Of a stretch of DNA of 64,000 nucleotides, positions 47,503 to 54,149 are shown one piece after another. The DNA lies in NCBI GenBank assembly GCA_944382715.1, contig CALWNC010000002.1, forward strand, positions 134,738-198,737, in the 5' to 3' direction. The stretch comes from an uncultured Clostridia bacterium. GTDB taxonomy: Bacteria; Bacillota; Clostridia; Christensenellales; UBA1242. Under the pieces are notes generated by a model. It had not been told where the DNA came from. It did not search any database and saw only the letters and a list, made by a program, of their open reading frames with translations. The translations under genes were made by a program, and so were the position numbers. How positions within the stretch are numbered: the first letter of the stretch is position 1; each line of letters opens with the position of its first letter.

Positions 47503-47739
47503 TTATAATTCTTCTAAACATTCATCAAATACAAGTTCAGCAAAATATTTTGATTGTAAAGCTTCAGCAAATAATACGAAAGTATTTAAAAATACTTCAT
47601 CTGCATTTTTAAAATACAATTTACAAAGTAAACGAGCCTTATTACTTAACTCATCAAGTGTAAGTCCTTTTAATATATACTTTTCTAAAACTGATATTAA
47701 ATTGTTTTTTAATTCTTGCTTTAATTCTTTTTTTGTCAT
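47503..47739 (-). CDS. Small element protein, unknown (78 residues)
   Basis: The protein is not recognised. It is helical and Leu/Glu-rich (KKELKQELKNNLISVLEKYI, LKGLTLDELSNKARLL) with a conserved-looking TLDELxxxA segment and an acidic end (FDECLEEL). It is the last gene of the element's minus-strand operon, 29 bases after its neighbour. AAGGAG lies upstream of the ATG. No convincing minus-strand terminator follows; the converging RNA terminator sits just beyond. Confidence 0.55.
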   Translation of the reverse strand: MTKKELKQELKNNLISVLEKYILKGLTLDELSNKARLLCKLYFKNADEVFLNTFVLFAEALQSKYFAELVFDECLEEL

Positions 47740-47768
47740 TTAAAACAAAATCTCCTTTTTTAATCTAT

Positions 47769-48026
47769 TTATATTTTACATTTTATTTCATTAATACTTG
47801 ATAATTTATCTTTATTAGCTCTTTGCTCTGAATTCAAAATCAATAAACTTACATAATTGTTCGTTATCATTTTTATATCTTGTTTTAATTCTTGTATCTC
47901 TTTTATTAACTCTAATTTCTCTAATTCTGTATCATAACATTTTTGTAAATAAAGTTCTACAAGTGTACTTCTTTTTTTGCTAAGTAAATATTTTTTGAAA
48001 TCTTTTTCTGTTTGTATTTGTTCCAT
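47769..48026 (-). CDS. Small coiled-coil element protein, unknown (85 residues)
   Basis: The helical protein reads MEQIQTEKDFKKYLLSKKRS, with a coiled-coil heptad run in CYDTELEKLELIKEIQELKQ and a short hydrophobic patch (NNYVSLLIL). It starts 3 bases after the stop of the sigma-like gene with AAGGAGAAATAAAAA as leader, so it is translated from the same operon. No family is recognised. Confidence 0.55.
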   Translation of the reverse strand: MEQIQTEKDFKKYLLSKKRSTLVELYLQKCYDTELEKLELIKEIQELKQDIKMITNNYVSLLILNSEQRANKDKLSSINEIKCKI

Positions 48027-48029
48027 TTT

Positions 48030-48662
48030 TTATTTCTCCTTATAATTAATAATTTGTTTTTTATACTTTTGTCCAATTTTATTAAAATTAATTTTATAAT
48101 TATCTAAATATCTTGAATCGAAATCATTTTTCTTTAATTCAATATACATTAAAAGCTTTAATTTCTGATGTATATTATTAACAGCTTGTTTTGACATATT
48201 AAATTTTTTTGAAATATTTGTATCACTTTCACCGGTTAATATTAAGTCCATTATTTTTTTATTTTTTACACTTTCTTTACTAATTGCTTTTTTATAAATA
48301 TTAAATACATAATTTAAATTTAAATTTCTATCTAAATCATCATCATAATGCACGCAATCTATATAAAATATATCATCATTTTCTAAAATCGTTTCATCAA
48401 GTGATAGTGTTGTTTTTATTCTTTTTTTTGCACTAAGTTTTTTAAAAAAATTAAAAATTACACTTCTAATGCAGTAAAATACAAATGTGGAATATGAACA
48501 TTTAGTACTATCAAATTTTTGTCGTTGTCTGTTAATTAATAATAATGTTTCTTGTATTAAATCTTCTTTATATGGAAATAATATTTTATAATATTTTGAA
48601 AATTTCTTTAATAAAAGATAATTTATAAGTTTTTTATTTTCTTTGAATTCTTCTTCCGTCAT
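48030..48662 (-). CDS. Sigma-70-like factor encoded by the element
   Basis: The 210-residue protein has a region 2-like block (about 28-75: YKEDLIQETLLLINRQRQKF, DSTKCSYSTFVFYCIRSVIF, NFFKKLSAKKR) with the DLIQE and STFVFYCIRS pattern of sigma region 2, and a region 4-like HTH (about 140-170: LILTGESDTNISKKFNMSKQ, AVNNIHQKLK). It probably directs RNA polymerase to element or phage promoters, as late-gene sigma-like regulators do in Bacillota phages. It lies mid-operon, 13 bases from the metallopeptidase-like gene. It may control a subset of genes on this element or on a helper phage (inference). Confidence 0.7.
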   Translation of the reverse strand: MTEEEFKENKKLINYLLLKKFSKYYKILFPYKEDLIQETLLLINRQRQKFDSTKCSYSTFVFYCIRSVIFNFFKKLSAKKRIKTTLSLDETILENDDIFYIDCVHYDDDLDRNLNLNYVFNIYKKAISKESVKNKKIMDLILTGESDTNISKKFNMSKQAVNNIHQKLKLLMYIELKKNDFDSRYLDNYKINFNKIGQKYKKQIINYKEK

Positions 48663-48675
48663 AAACTATTACCTT

Positions 48676-48975
48676 TTATTTCTTTTTTTGCTTTAAGCAA
48701 TCTATAAGATTGCAAGCTGAATTAAATATATCGCTTAAATTATTTTCTATCCAATATGCTAGTATTTCACTATTGCAATATTGTATTAAGCCACATTCAT
48801 AAAAAAATGCGTGTGTTAATTCGTGTATAAGTGTTTTTTGTAATTCTTCTTTATCTTCTGATTTTTGTATATAAATATTTTTATTTTTCGTGTCTGTCAG
48901 TCCGTCCACTTCATAAAGTGCATCAACAAAATTTACTTTATATGGTGTGCCTTTAATTTTTATTATTGTTTTCAT
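48676..48975 (-). CDS. Small HExxH metallopeptidase-like protein
   Basis: The 99-residue protein has LIHELTHAFFYECGL at about residues 48-62, an HExxH zinc motif (His-Glu-Leu-Thr-His) within a helix, preceded by a strand-rich region (TPYKVNFVDALYEVDGLTDT, KNKNIYIQKSED). This is the minimal peptidase layout seen in phage-encoded ImmA/IrrE- or SprT-like small proteins. A third zinc ligand cannot be fixed by eye. ImmA-like proteins cleave repressors, so a role in element induction is possible but not shown. It starts one base after its upstream neighbour's stop. Confidence 0.65.
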   Translation of the reverse strand: MKTIIKIKGTPYKVNFVDALYEVDGLTDTKNKNIYIQKSEDKEELQKTLIHELTHAFFYECGLIQYCNSEILAYWIENNLSDIFNSACNLIDCLKQKKK

Positions 48976-48976
48976 T

Positions 48977-49264
48977 CTATTTAACCTCCTTGTTTAAAAG
49001 TTCATAAAATGGCGAAATGAAAAAAATAGGACATTTTGAAATTTTTTCAATTAGTTTATAAATCTCTTTTTTGCTTTTATTTTTTTCTAATTCTAAATTA
49101 AAATAACCAAATAAAAAATTTCTTTTTTCAATCTCATCATTTAATAAAGTTTGTAATGATTTAAACTTATCAGGGTCTTTATTAAATACTAAATTATATA
49201 AATTATCATAATCTATTACAAAATATTCTTTTTTTAATTTATTAAGTTTATTATTGTTATTCAC
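48977..49264 (-). CDS. Small element protein, unknown (95 residues)
   Basis: The protein is not recognised. It is basic and Asn/Lys-rich at the start (MNNNNKLNKLKKEYFVIDYD) and then helical (NLYNLVFNKDPDKFKSLQTL). There is no membrane segment or signal. It lies in the element operon between the DUF6291 gene (86-base gap) and the HExxH gene, with AAGGAG upstream of the ATG. Confidence 0.55.
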   Translation of the reverse strand: MNNNNKLNKLKKEYFVIDYDNLYNLVFNKDPDKFKSLQTLLNDEIEKRNFLFGYFNLELEKNKSKKEIYKLIEKISKCPIFFISPFYELLNKEVK

Positions 49265-49350
49265 TTTTTTAATCTCCTTTTTATGTTTTAATTTTTATTT
49301 AAAGTCTAAAATTGTTTCTAGTAAGGTGTATATGCATATTTCTTTAAAGC

Positions 49351-50175
49351 TTATTTTTTATCGTCAAAATCAATTTCTAAATGTTTTCTAAATTTATCAA
49401 TGTCAGCCTGCTTGTTTAGATAACTTTCTTCTTGCCCTAAATTTATTAAACAACCTAAAATATAAGTTGTTTTATTAACAATCTCTTTATTAAGTGTAAC
49501 TTGTGTTACTATCTTTCTAAATTTCTCATTGTCTAAATTTAGATAGATTTTTGTTAATTCTTCTTTTGTGTAAGTTTTGTGATTAAATTTTAAACTAGTA
49601 TTTTTTACTTGTTTTATTGCATTTATCATTGTATCGATAATTTCTATAGCTGAATTATAAAAATCTCCACTTGTGTAATAATCAAATGTTTCATTAAAAA
49701 ATTGTTTGTATGCTTTTCTCTCTTCTTCACTTACGCGCGCGTGCGCGTTATTGTTAACAAACAAATAATTATCATTATAATTATCATTAACATTATAATT
49801 ATAATTAAGGTTAGGGTTAGGTTTTGCTCTGGTTTCATTTCTGGTTTCATTTCTGGTTTCATTTCTGGTTTCATCTCTGGTTTCATCTCTGGTTTTATCT
49901 CTGGTTTTATCTTTGTTATTTTTTGTTTTTGGTCTTCCACCTTTCTTTCCATTTTCAACGCAGGCATTATAGCGATTAATAGACGAATTCAAAACGGCTT
50001 GGGCTTGTGCAAATACTATTTGGATGTATGGGCTTGCGTCCTCGTCTGGCTCTATTCCAAATAACCCATATAGTGCAATAGCTTTATATGCCTCTGCTTG
50101 TGTCTTTAAATCTGGTATCTTCTCAATTGCTTTAAACATACTTATATAAAATACAAAACTTTCACGCTCAATCAC
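49351..50175 (-). CDS. DUF6291-type element protein, possible replication protein, with tetrapeptide repeats
   Basis: The 274-residue protein has an N-terminal DUF6291-like region (ESFVFYISMFKAIEKIPDLK, QAEAYKAIALYGLFG, VLNSSINRYNACVENGKKGG, RPK), common in phages and mobile elements. Then come seven tetrapeptides (KTRD KTRD ETRD ETRN ETRN ETRN ETRA), encoded by seven 12-bp repeats at 49829-49912, an Asn/Tyr-rich low-complexity stretch, and a helical C-terminal domain (about 150-274). Genes at this position in phage satellites often act in replication. The internal repeats next to an AT-rich tract resemble an origin placed within a replication gene. No ATPase or primase motif is visible. Confidence 0.6.
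   Translation of the reverse strand: MIERESFVFYISMFKAIEKIPDLKTQAEAYKAIALYGLFGIEPDEDASPYIQIVFAQAQAVLNSSINRYNACVENGKKGGRPKTKNNKDKTRDKTRDETRDETRNETRNETRNETRAKPNPNLNYNYNVNDNYNDNYLFVNNNAHARVSEEERKAYKQFFNETFDYYTSGDFYNSAIEIIDTMINAIKQVKNTSLKFNHKTYTKEELTKIYLNLDNEKFRKIVTQVTLNKEIVNKTTYILGCLINLGQEESYLNKQADIDKFRKHLEIDFDDKK
49770..49912. repeat. Seven 12-bp tandem repeats next to an AT-rich tract (candidate origin)
   Basis: ctggtttcattt and close variants repeat seven times without spacers (49829-49912). They are flanked by attataattat/attaacattataattataatt-type AT-rich sequence at about 49770-49808 and a ggttagggttagg patch (49809-49821). Iterons plus an unwinding tract inside a replication gene is the known plan of the lambda origin in gene O. 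Simple coding repeats are the alternative. Confidence 0.45.
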
Positions 50176-50190
50176 TTTTTTTACCTCTAT

Positions 50191-50580
50191 TTACTTTTTT
50201 AAGTTTTTTAATCTCCCTTGTAATTCCTCTAAACACTCTAAAACCCACGATTTAAGAGTTTTATATCCCAATTTATTTAAATTTTCTTGTTTTAAGCAGT
50301 TGCAACCGCTCTTATTTAGTCGAACACTTAATCGGTAGTACAAATTATTATCTTGGTTGCGTTTTGCCTTTTTACAACCTAAAATTAGGTCAATTTCTTT
50401 TTTGTTGTAAATGTCTAAAATATTACAATCTAAAAAATTACACATTTTTTTAGCTTGTTCAGGTGTTGGCAAACATTTATAATTTGATATTTTGCTCATG
50501 TGTTCTTTGTCTATATTAAGTTCTTTTGCCATTTCTTTTTGTTTAATATTGTTTTTTATCAATAGTTCTTTCAATAACAT
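50191..50580 (-). CDS. XRE-type HTH protein of the element (129 residues)
   Basis: The N-terminal HTH at about 6-60 reads IKQKEMAKELNIDKEHMSKI, then PTPEQAKKMCNFLDCNILDI, typical for phage-type XRE regulators. The C-terminal half (about 80-129: YYRLSVRLNKSGCNCLKQEN, LGYKTLKSWVLECLEELQGR) is a separate helical domain that I do not recognise. The gene overlaps the upstream small gene by 38 bases. AAGGAG precedes the ATG by 12 bases, longer than ideal, but no better start is seen. It is probably part of the lysis-lysogeny-like switch or the early control region. Confidence 0.65.
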   Translation of the reverse strand: MLLKELLIKNNIKQKEMAKELNIDKEHMSKISNYKCLPTPEQAKKMCNFLDCNILDIYNKKEIDLILGCKKAKRNQDNNLYYRLSVRLNKSGCNCLKQENLNKLGYKTLKSWVLECLEELQGRLKNLKK

Positions 50581-50761
50581 TGTTGTTTATTTCTCCTTTA
50601 AAAATTTCATTTTTGACGATGTCTTGAACAAATAAAAACAAAGAATTACAAACTAAATTATTAGTCTTGTCATTTTGTTCAGCTGCTACAAATATGGCTT
50701 GACTACTTATACATTTGTTATGATTATCTTTGTAAACTATTGTTCCTATTTGGTTCTTCAT
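50543..50761 (-). CDS. Small element protein, unknown (72 residues)
   Basis: The protein is not recognised. It is soluble, with a beta-like start (MKNQIGTIVYKDNHNKCISS, QAIFVAAEQND) and a helical second half (LFLFVQDIVKNEIFKGEINN). It begins two bases after the Cro-like gene and its 3' end overlaps the next gene by 38 bases, a compact phage-like arrangement. Confidence is limited by size and by the overlap. Confidence 0.5.
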   Translation of the reverse strand: MKNQIGTIVYKDNHNKCISSQAIFVAAEQNDKTNNLVCNSLFLFVQDIVKNEIFKGEINNNVIERTIDKKQY

Positions 50762-50763
50762 AG

Positions 50764-50961
50764 TTAGTCCTTTTTACTTAATACTTCAATTGAAACATTT
50801 GAAAAAAATTCGGCTTGAATTTTCAAAAACTCGTCTAGGCTAAATTTTGCTTTGCCATTAATTTTTTTTGATAGTGTGTTTCTTGTGATTTTTAATGCTT
50901 TACTCATTTCATTTAGAGAAATATGGTTTTTAATCATTAAAACTCTTAAATTAACATACAT
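50764..50961 (-). CDS. Cro-like HTH repressor
   Basis: The ATG at 50961 directly follows GGGGGTTATT, so it is preferred over an in-frame ATG four codons upstream; the product has 65 residues. It is a single XRE HTH: MYVNLRVLMIKNHISLNEMS, then KALKITRNTLSKKINGKAKF, ending in SIEVLSKKD. It is the first gene of the leftward operon and faces the CI-like gene across an operator-rich region, the classical position for Cro. Confidence 0.75.
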   Translation of the reverse strand: MYVNLRVLMIKNHISLNEMSKALKITRNTLSKKINGKAKFSLDEFLKIQAEFFSNVSIEVLSKKD

Positions 50962-51015
50962 AATAACCCCCATTTTTTATCTATTTACGCAAAAATGTTT
51001 TTATTATTTATAATG

Positions 51016-51130
51016 TTATGCTATTGCGTATATTATATATGATAATCGCAATTGCATATATTGTCAACTAAAATTATGCTATTGAATAAATTATTTTATT
51101 TTTATTTAAAAATTATTGCAATTGCATAAA
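51016..51130. promoter_or_regulatory. Four operator-like sites between the Cro-like and CI-like genes
   Basis: A degenerate palindrome TATGCAATTGCATA occurs four times: 51016-51032 (ttatgctattgcgtata), 51046-51060 (tcgcaattgcatata), 51074-51089 (ttatgctattgaataa) and 51115-51130 (attgcaattgcataaa). Spacing is roughly three helical turns for the first three sites and four for the last. They overlap both divergent promoters and are the likely binding sites of the two repressors. Confidence 0.65.
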
Positions 51131-51144
51131 TTTTAAACTATAAT
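51116..51144 (+). promoter_or_regulatory. Promoter of the CI-like repressor / recombinase operon
   Basis: TTGCAA (51116-51121), 17-base spacer, TATAAT (51139-51144). The -35 box is embedded in the fourth operator, so a bound repressor should control it directly. Confidence 0.65.
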
Positions 51145-51170
51145 GCGTATAAATGGGGGACGAACAAAAT

Positions 51171-51746
51171 ATGAATATGTATGATAGAATTGATACACTT
51201 TTAAAAGAAAAGAGAATTAATAAAAGGCAACTAAGTTTAGATTTAGACATTCCATACACGACATTAGTTAGTATGTTTAAACGCAAATCAACAAGTGTTG
51301 ATATTGAGACAATAAAAAAAATAGCCAACATTTTAGATGTTGACTTAGACTTTTTAGCAACTGGAGAAATTTATCCGGGAGCCACAAAAAGAGGAACTTT
51401 AATTAAACAGTATCGTATTAATTCGGGAATATCACAAAAAGAACTTTCATCATTATCTCAATATAGTTTAGACGAAATAAAAAAGATAGAAGATAATAAA
51501 TTGATTTTAAATGACGATGCTTTTTATGAATTAGCATCATTTGTTTGTAAGGATGGTATATCATATCTTTTTGCTGATAGTGATTTTGACGATACTTCAA
51601 AACCATTAGATAAAAATTATGTTGTAATTTGGTCAAATCAACAATACTCTAAATTTTTCTTATATAGTGAGCAAGCTGAAGCAGTGCGAACAATAGCAAG
51701 TCAATTTAATGATATTTACAAGAAAAATGAAGGAATCGCTGACTAA
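51171..51746 (+). CDS. CI-like repressor with two HTH domains
   Basis: The ATG at 51171 is preferred because GGGGGA lies 10 bases upstream, whereas the in-frame ATG at 51153 would sit almost on the predicted transcription start; the product has 191 residues. The first HTH (about 2-58: MYDRIDTLLKEKRINKRQLS, IPYTTLVSMFKRKSTSVD, DLDFLATGE) and the second (about 70-125: LIKQYRINSGISQKELSSLS, YSLDEIKKIEDNK) are both XRE type. There is no LexA/S24 peptidase domain, so induction should not go through RecA self-cleavage; cleavage by the HExxH protein is a possible alternative (inference). Two bases separate it from the recombinase gene. Confidence 0.75.
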   Translation: MNMYDRIDTLLKEKRINKRQLSLDLDIPYTTLVSMFKRKSTSVDIETIKKIANILDVDLDFLATGEIYPGATKRGTLIKQYRINSGISQKELSSLSQYSLDEIKKIEDNKLILNDDAFYELASFVCKDGISYLFADSDFDDTSKPLDKNYVVIWSNQQYSKFFLYSEQAEAVRTIASQFNDIYKKNEGIAD

Positions 51747-51748
51747 TA

Positions 51749-53257
51749 ATGAACATAGTTATTTACGCAAGATATTCAAGCAACAAACAGACAGAACAAA
51801 GTATTGAAGGGCAATTGCGGGTTTGCAAAGAATATGCAGAGAGAAACAATTTAACAATCATGCATGAATATATTGACCGAGCAAAATCTGGAACAAAAGA
51901 TAATCGTCCAGATTTTTTGCAAATGATTGATGATGCAAAGAAAAAAGAATTTGAAGCAATACTTGTTTATAAATTAGACAGATTTTCACGAAATAAATAT
52001 GATAGTGTAGTTTACAAGCATAAACTTGAAAAATTTGGTGTTAAAGTTATATCTGCGACGGAATCAATCAGTGATGGTCCTGAAGGTAAACTTGTAGAAG
52101 GTTTACTTGAAATGATTGCTGAAATGTATTCTATGGACTTAAGTCAAAAAACCAAAAGAGGAATGAAAGAAAGTTTAATAAAAGGCAACTTTATTGGTGG
52201 ACATATTTTGTATGGTTACAAAGTAATTGATAAAAAGATTTACATAGATGAAGATAAAGCCGCTGCAGTAAGATATCTATTTGAAGAATACGCTAATGGA
52301 AAACCAAAAAAACAAATAATTAAAGAGCTTAATGATAAAGGGTTCAGAACACGAAATAATAGATTGTTAACAACAAATAATTTTCAAAACAATTTAAGCA
52401 ACAAAAAATATATTGGCGTGTATGATAATGGCACTGTGCAAAATTTAGACTATTACCCAGCTATAATATCAAAAGAACTGTTTGACAAAGTTCAAAAAAG
52501 ATTAGCAATAAATAAACACAACGCAGGAAAGCAAAAGTCACCTATTGAATATTTATTAACTGGAAAACTATTTTGTGGATATTGTGGTAACTCTATGGTT
52601 GGTGTTAGTGGAACAAGTCAAAAAGGAACTAAACATTGTTATTATGCTTGTTCATTGAAATATAAACTGCATAAGTGCAATAAAAAATATGAAAATAAAG
52701 AAAGTATGGAACAGCTTGTCATTGATGAAACAATTAAAAATGTGCTGATAGAAGAAAATATTAAAACCATTGCAAGAAGTGTAGTTGAAGAAACAAATAA
52801 AAATGCAAGTTTGCTTAAAATTAAAGAATATGAAAATCGCATTAATCAAATTGAAAAAAATCTGGATAAATGTTTTGATGATATATTTTTTAATGATAAT
52901 GATGATTTAAAAATTCGATTAAAAAACAAAGCTGATAGTCTCAGCTTGCAGAAAAAAGATTTACAAGAAGAATTAAAAAAACTTAAACTTGCTTCTAAAC
53001 TCAATCATAGTGAACAAGATATTGTAAATATTATAAGCTTTTATGTTTCACAAAATAAAGAAGACATTGAATTTAAGCGAAAAATTATCAATAGTTTCAT
53101 AAATCGAATTTATGTTTTTGATAATAGGTTGGTTATTTATTACAATTTATTTGGTGAAGATGCTCGGACTTTTGACCAAATGCAAGAAGATTTGAAAAAT
53201 AATGATAAAACAAGTTCAAATACTAAATGCATTGGGGAGCCAAAATTTAGGTTGTAG
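51749..53257 (+). CDS. Large serine recombinase (integrase) of the element
   Basis: The 502-residue protein has the resolvase catalytic domain (IVIYARYSSNKQTEQSIEGQ with nucleophile Ser10; YKLDRFSRNKYDSV; VISATESISDGPEGKL), a Recombinase domain (about 155-270), a zinc ribbon (about 275-310: LFCGYCGNSMVGV ... YYACSLKYKLHKC) and a Lys/Glu-rich coiled coil (about 345-430). It integrates and excises DNA between att sites through serine-linked double-strand breaks with a 2-bp overlap. It is co-transcribed with the CI-like gene. Its last codons (CIGEPKFRL-stop) contain the right att core, so excision should change its C-terminus to CIGEPKYLEYELYKFLFF plus about ten further residues. Confidence 0.92.
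   Translation: MNIVIYARYSSNKQTEQSIEGQLRVCKEYAERNNLTIMHEYIDRAKSGTKDNRPDFLQMIDDAKKKEFEAILVYKLDRFSRNKYDSVVYKHKLEKFGVKVISATESISDGPEGKLVEGLLEMIAEMYSMDLSQKTKRGMKESLIKGNFIGGHILYGYKVIDKKIYIDEDKAAAVRYLFEEYANGKPKKQIIKELNDKGFRTRNNRLLTTNNFQNNLSNKKYIGVYDNGTVQNLDYYPAIISKELFDKVQKRLAINKHNAGKQKSPIEYLLTGKLFCGYCGNSMVGVSGTSQKGTKHCYYACSLKYKLHKCNKKYENKESMEQLVIDETIKNVLIEENIKTIARSVVEETNKNASLLKIKEYENRINQIEKNLDKCFDDIFFNDNDDLKIRLKNKADSLSLQKKDLQEELKKLKLASKLNHSEQDIVNIISFYVSQNKEDIEFKRKIINSFINRIYVFDNRLVIYYNLFGEDARTFDQMQEDLKNNDKTSSNTKCIGEPKFRL
53233..53246 (+). repeat. Right att core (14-bp direct repeat inside the recombinase gene)
   Basis: tggggagccaaaat here repeats 46647-46660 exactly. Beyond it, ttag (53247-53250) and atttag on the left diverge after one inserted base. 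Confidence 0.85.
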
Positions 53258-53279
53258 ATTTTATATCTACAATTTTTTT
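53250..53279 (+). terminator. Original tRNA-Asn terminator, now behind the recombinase
   Basis: ttgtagat (53252-53259) pairs with atctacaa (53265-53272), followed by T6 or more. It starts just outside the right att core and overlaps the recombinase stop codon. Before integration it would directly follow tRNA-Asn (inference from the att geometry). Confidence 0.75.
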
Positions 53280-53632
53280 ATGTGCTGGATTTAAAAATAA
53301 TTTTGTTATTAGTTTTAAGGCTGAAATTTGAACATATATTTTTCTTAATAAATTTAAAAAAATTAGGGCATTAAATAAATAAAAATTTCTAGTTTGTGAA
53401 ACTTTAGAATTTCATCATAAATATAACTTAAATTTTTTAAAGTTAAAATTATAAAATTAGCTTAATTAAAATTTAAAATATTTAAGCATATTATTCAATT
53501 TTAGATTAATAATTTAGCAGTCTTTTTATAATTTCTTTAATTATCTAAAATAAAAAAAGGAAGAAAAGTTATTAAATTTTAGATAAATAAAAAACCAATC
53601 GTTTGAGTAATTTCCCAAATGATTGGTTTTTT
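53280..53632. other. Intergenic region right of the element
   Basis: AT-rich; only the terminator at 53591-53632 is recognised. Confidence 0.5.
53591..53632 (-). terminator. Terminator of the small membrane protein gene
   Basis: aaaaccaatc (53591-53600) pairs with gattggtttt (53621-53630) with an inner gtttg/caaat extension; T-run on minus. Confidence 0.75.
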
Positions 53633-54070
53633 TTATCTAAGAATAATGGTTGTGCTTGTTGGAGTAACTTCATCTCCTTCAGCTAAAACGATTTCTTGTC
53701 CATGTTTATATTCTCTTACATAGTTTCCAATACGAATATTAAAAGCAGTTTCCTCTTCATTGCTAGCAAGAACCGTCCATTTTCCCGGTTTAAGGTCGCC
53801 ATTTCTGCTAACCTTTACAGACTTTCTAGGCTTGATAATGATATCATGTTTAACAAAAGAAACTGTATCATTACCTTCTTTGTCAACAATTGTGGCTTTT
53901 GGAGTATATCTAACTCCATGTTTTAAAATTACACCTTCAACTTCACGAGATTTTTCTTCTAACCTTCTAGCATTATTGTTTTTATAGACTCTAATGGCTG
54001 CAACTAACATAATAATGACAACAGCGGCTATGATAGCTCCACCAGTAAGGTAATCTACGGTCTGACTCAT
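53633..54070 (-). CDS. Single-pass membrane protein with beta-rich extracytoplasmic domain
   Basis: The 145-residue protein has one membrane helix (about 10-27, GGAIIAAVVIIMLVAAIRVY) followed by a basic linker (KNNNARRLEEK). Residues 45-145 are beta-rich with no Cys (VEGVILKHGVRYTPKATIVD, VSFVKHDIIIKPRKSVKVSR, TAFNIRIGNYVREYKHGQEI). No family is recognised; the all-beta tail recalls small OB- or NfeD-like domains only loosely. A very strong GAGGGGGG precedes the ATG, suggesting high expression. It is 80 bases downstream of the U32 gene on the same strand. Confidence 0.65.
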   Translation of the reverse strand: MSQTVDYLTGGAIIAAVVIIMLVAAIRVYKNNNARRLEEKSREVEGVILKHGVRYTPKATIVDKEGNDTVSFVKHDIIIKPRKSVKVSRNGDLKPGKWTVLASNEEETAFNIRIGNYVREYKHGQEIVLAEGDEVTPTSTTIILR

Positions 54071-54149
54071 TAGTTTTCCCCCCTCTTAAAGAATTTTCTT
54101 TTATAATCTAAATATAGCACATAAATTCTGTTTTTTGCAAGCATTTTTG

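Larger units (their letters stand above)
46647..53246. mobile_element. 6.6-kb integrative element in tRNA-Asn with large serine recombinase
   Basis: The element is bounded by the 14-bp repeat at 46647 and 53233. From left to right: a tRNA read-through terminator, a putative structured RNA (46835-47475), a minus-strand operon of nine small genes (50961 down to 47503), a divergent control region with four operators, then a CI-like repressor and a serine recombinase on plus. The layout (recombinase, CI/Cro switch, DUF6291 protein, sigma-like factor, small late-type genes) resembles phage satellites or very small prophage-derived islands. No capsid, terminase, portal, relaxase or partition gene is present, so it must rely on a helper or on vegetative excision and replication only. 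Confidence 0.8.

Noticed and set aside
49829..49912. Possible CRISPR array
   Set aside because: The repeats are 12 bp, contiguous and without unique spacers, inside a gene; no cas genes are near.
49702..50064. Plus-strand repetitive frame (FISG repeats) opposite the DUF6291 gene
   Set aside because: It is the mirror of the 12-bp coding repeats; the minus frame has the family N-terminus and operon context.
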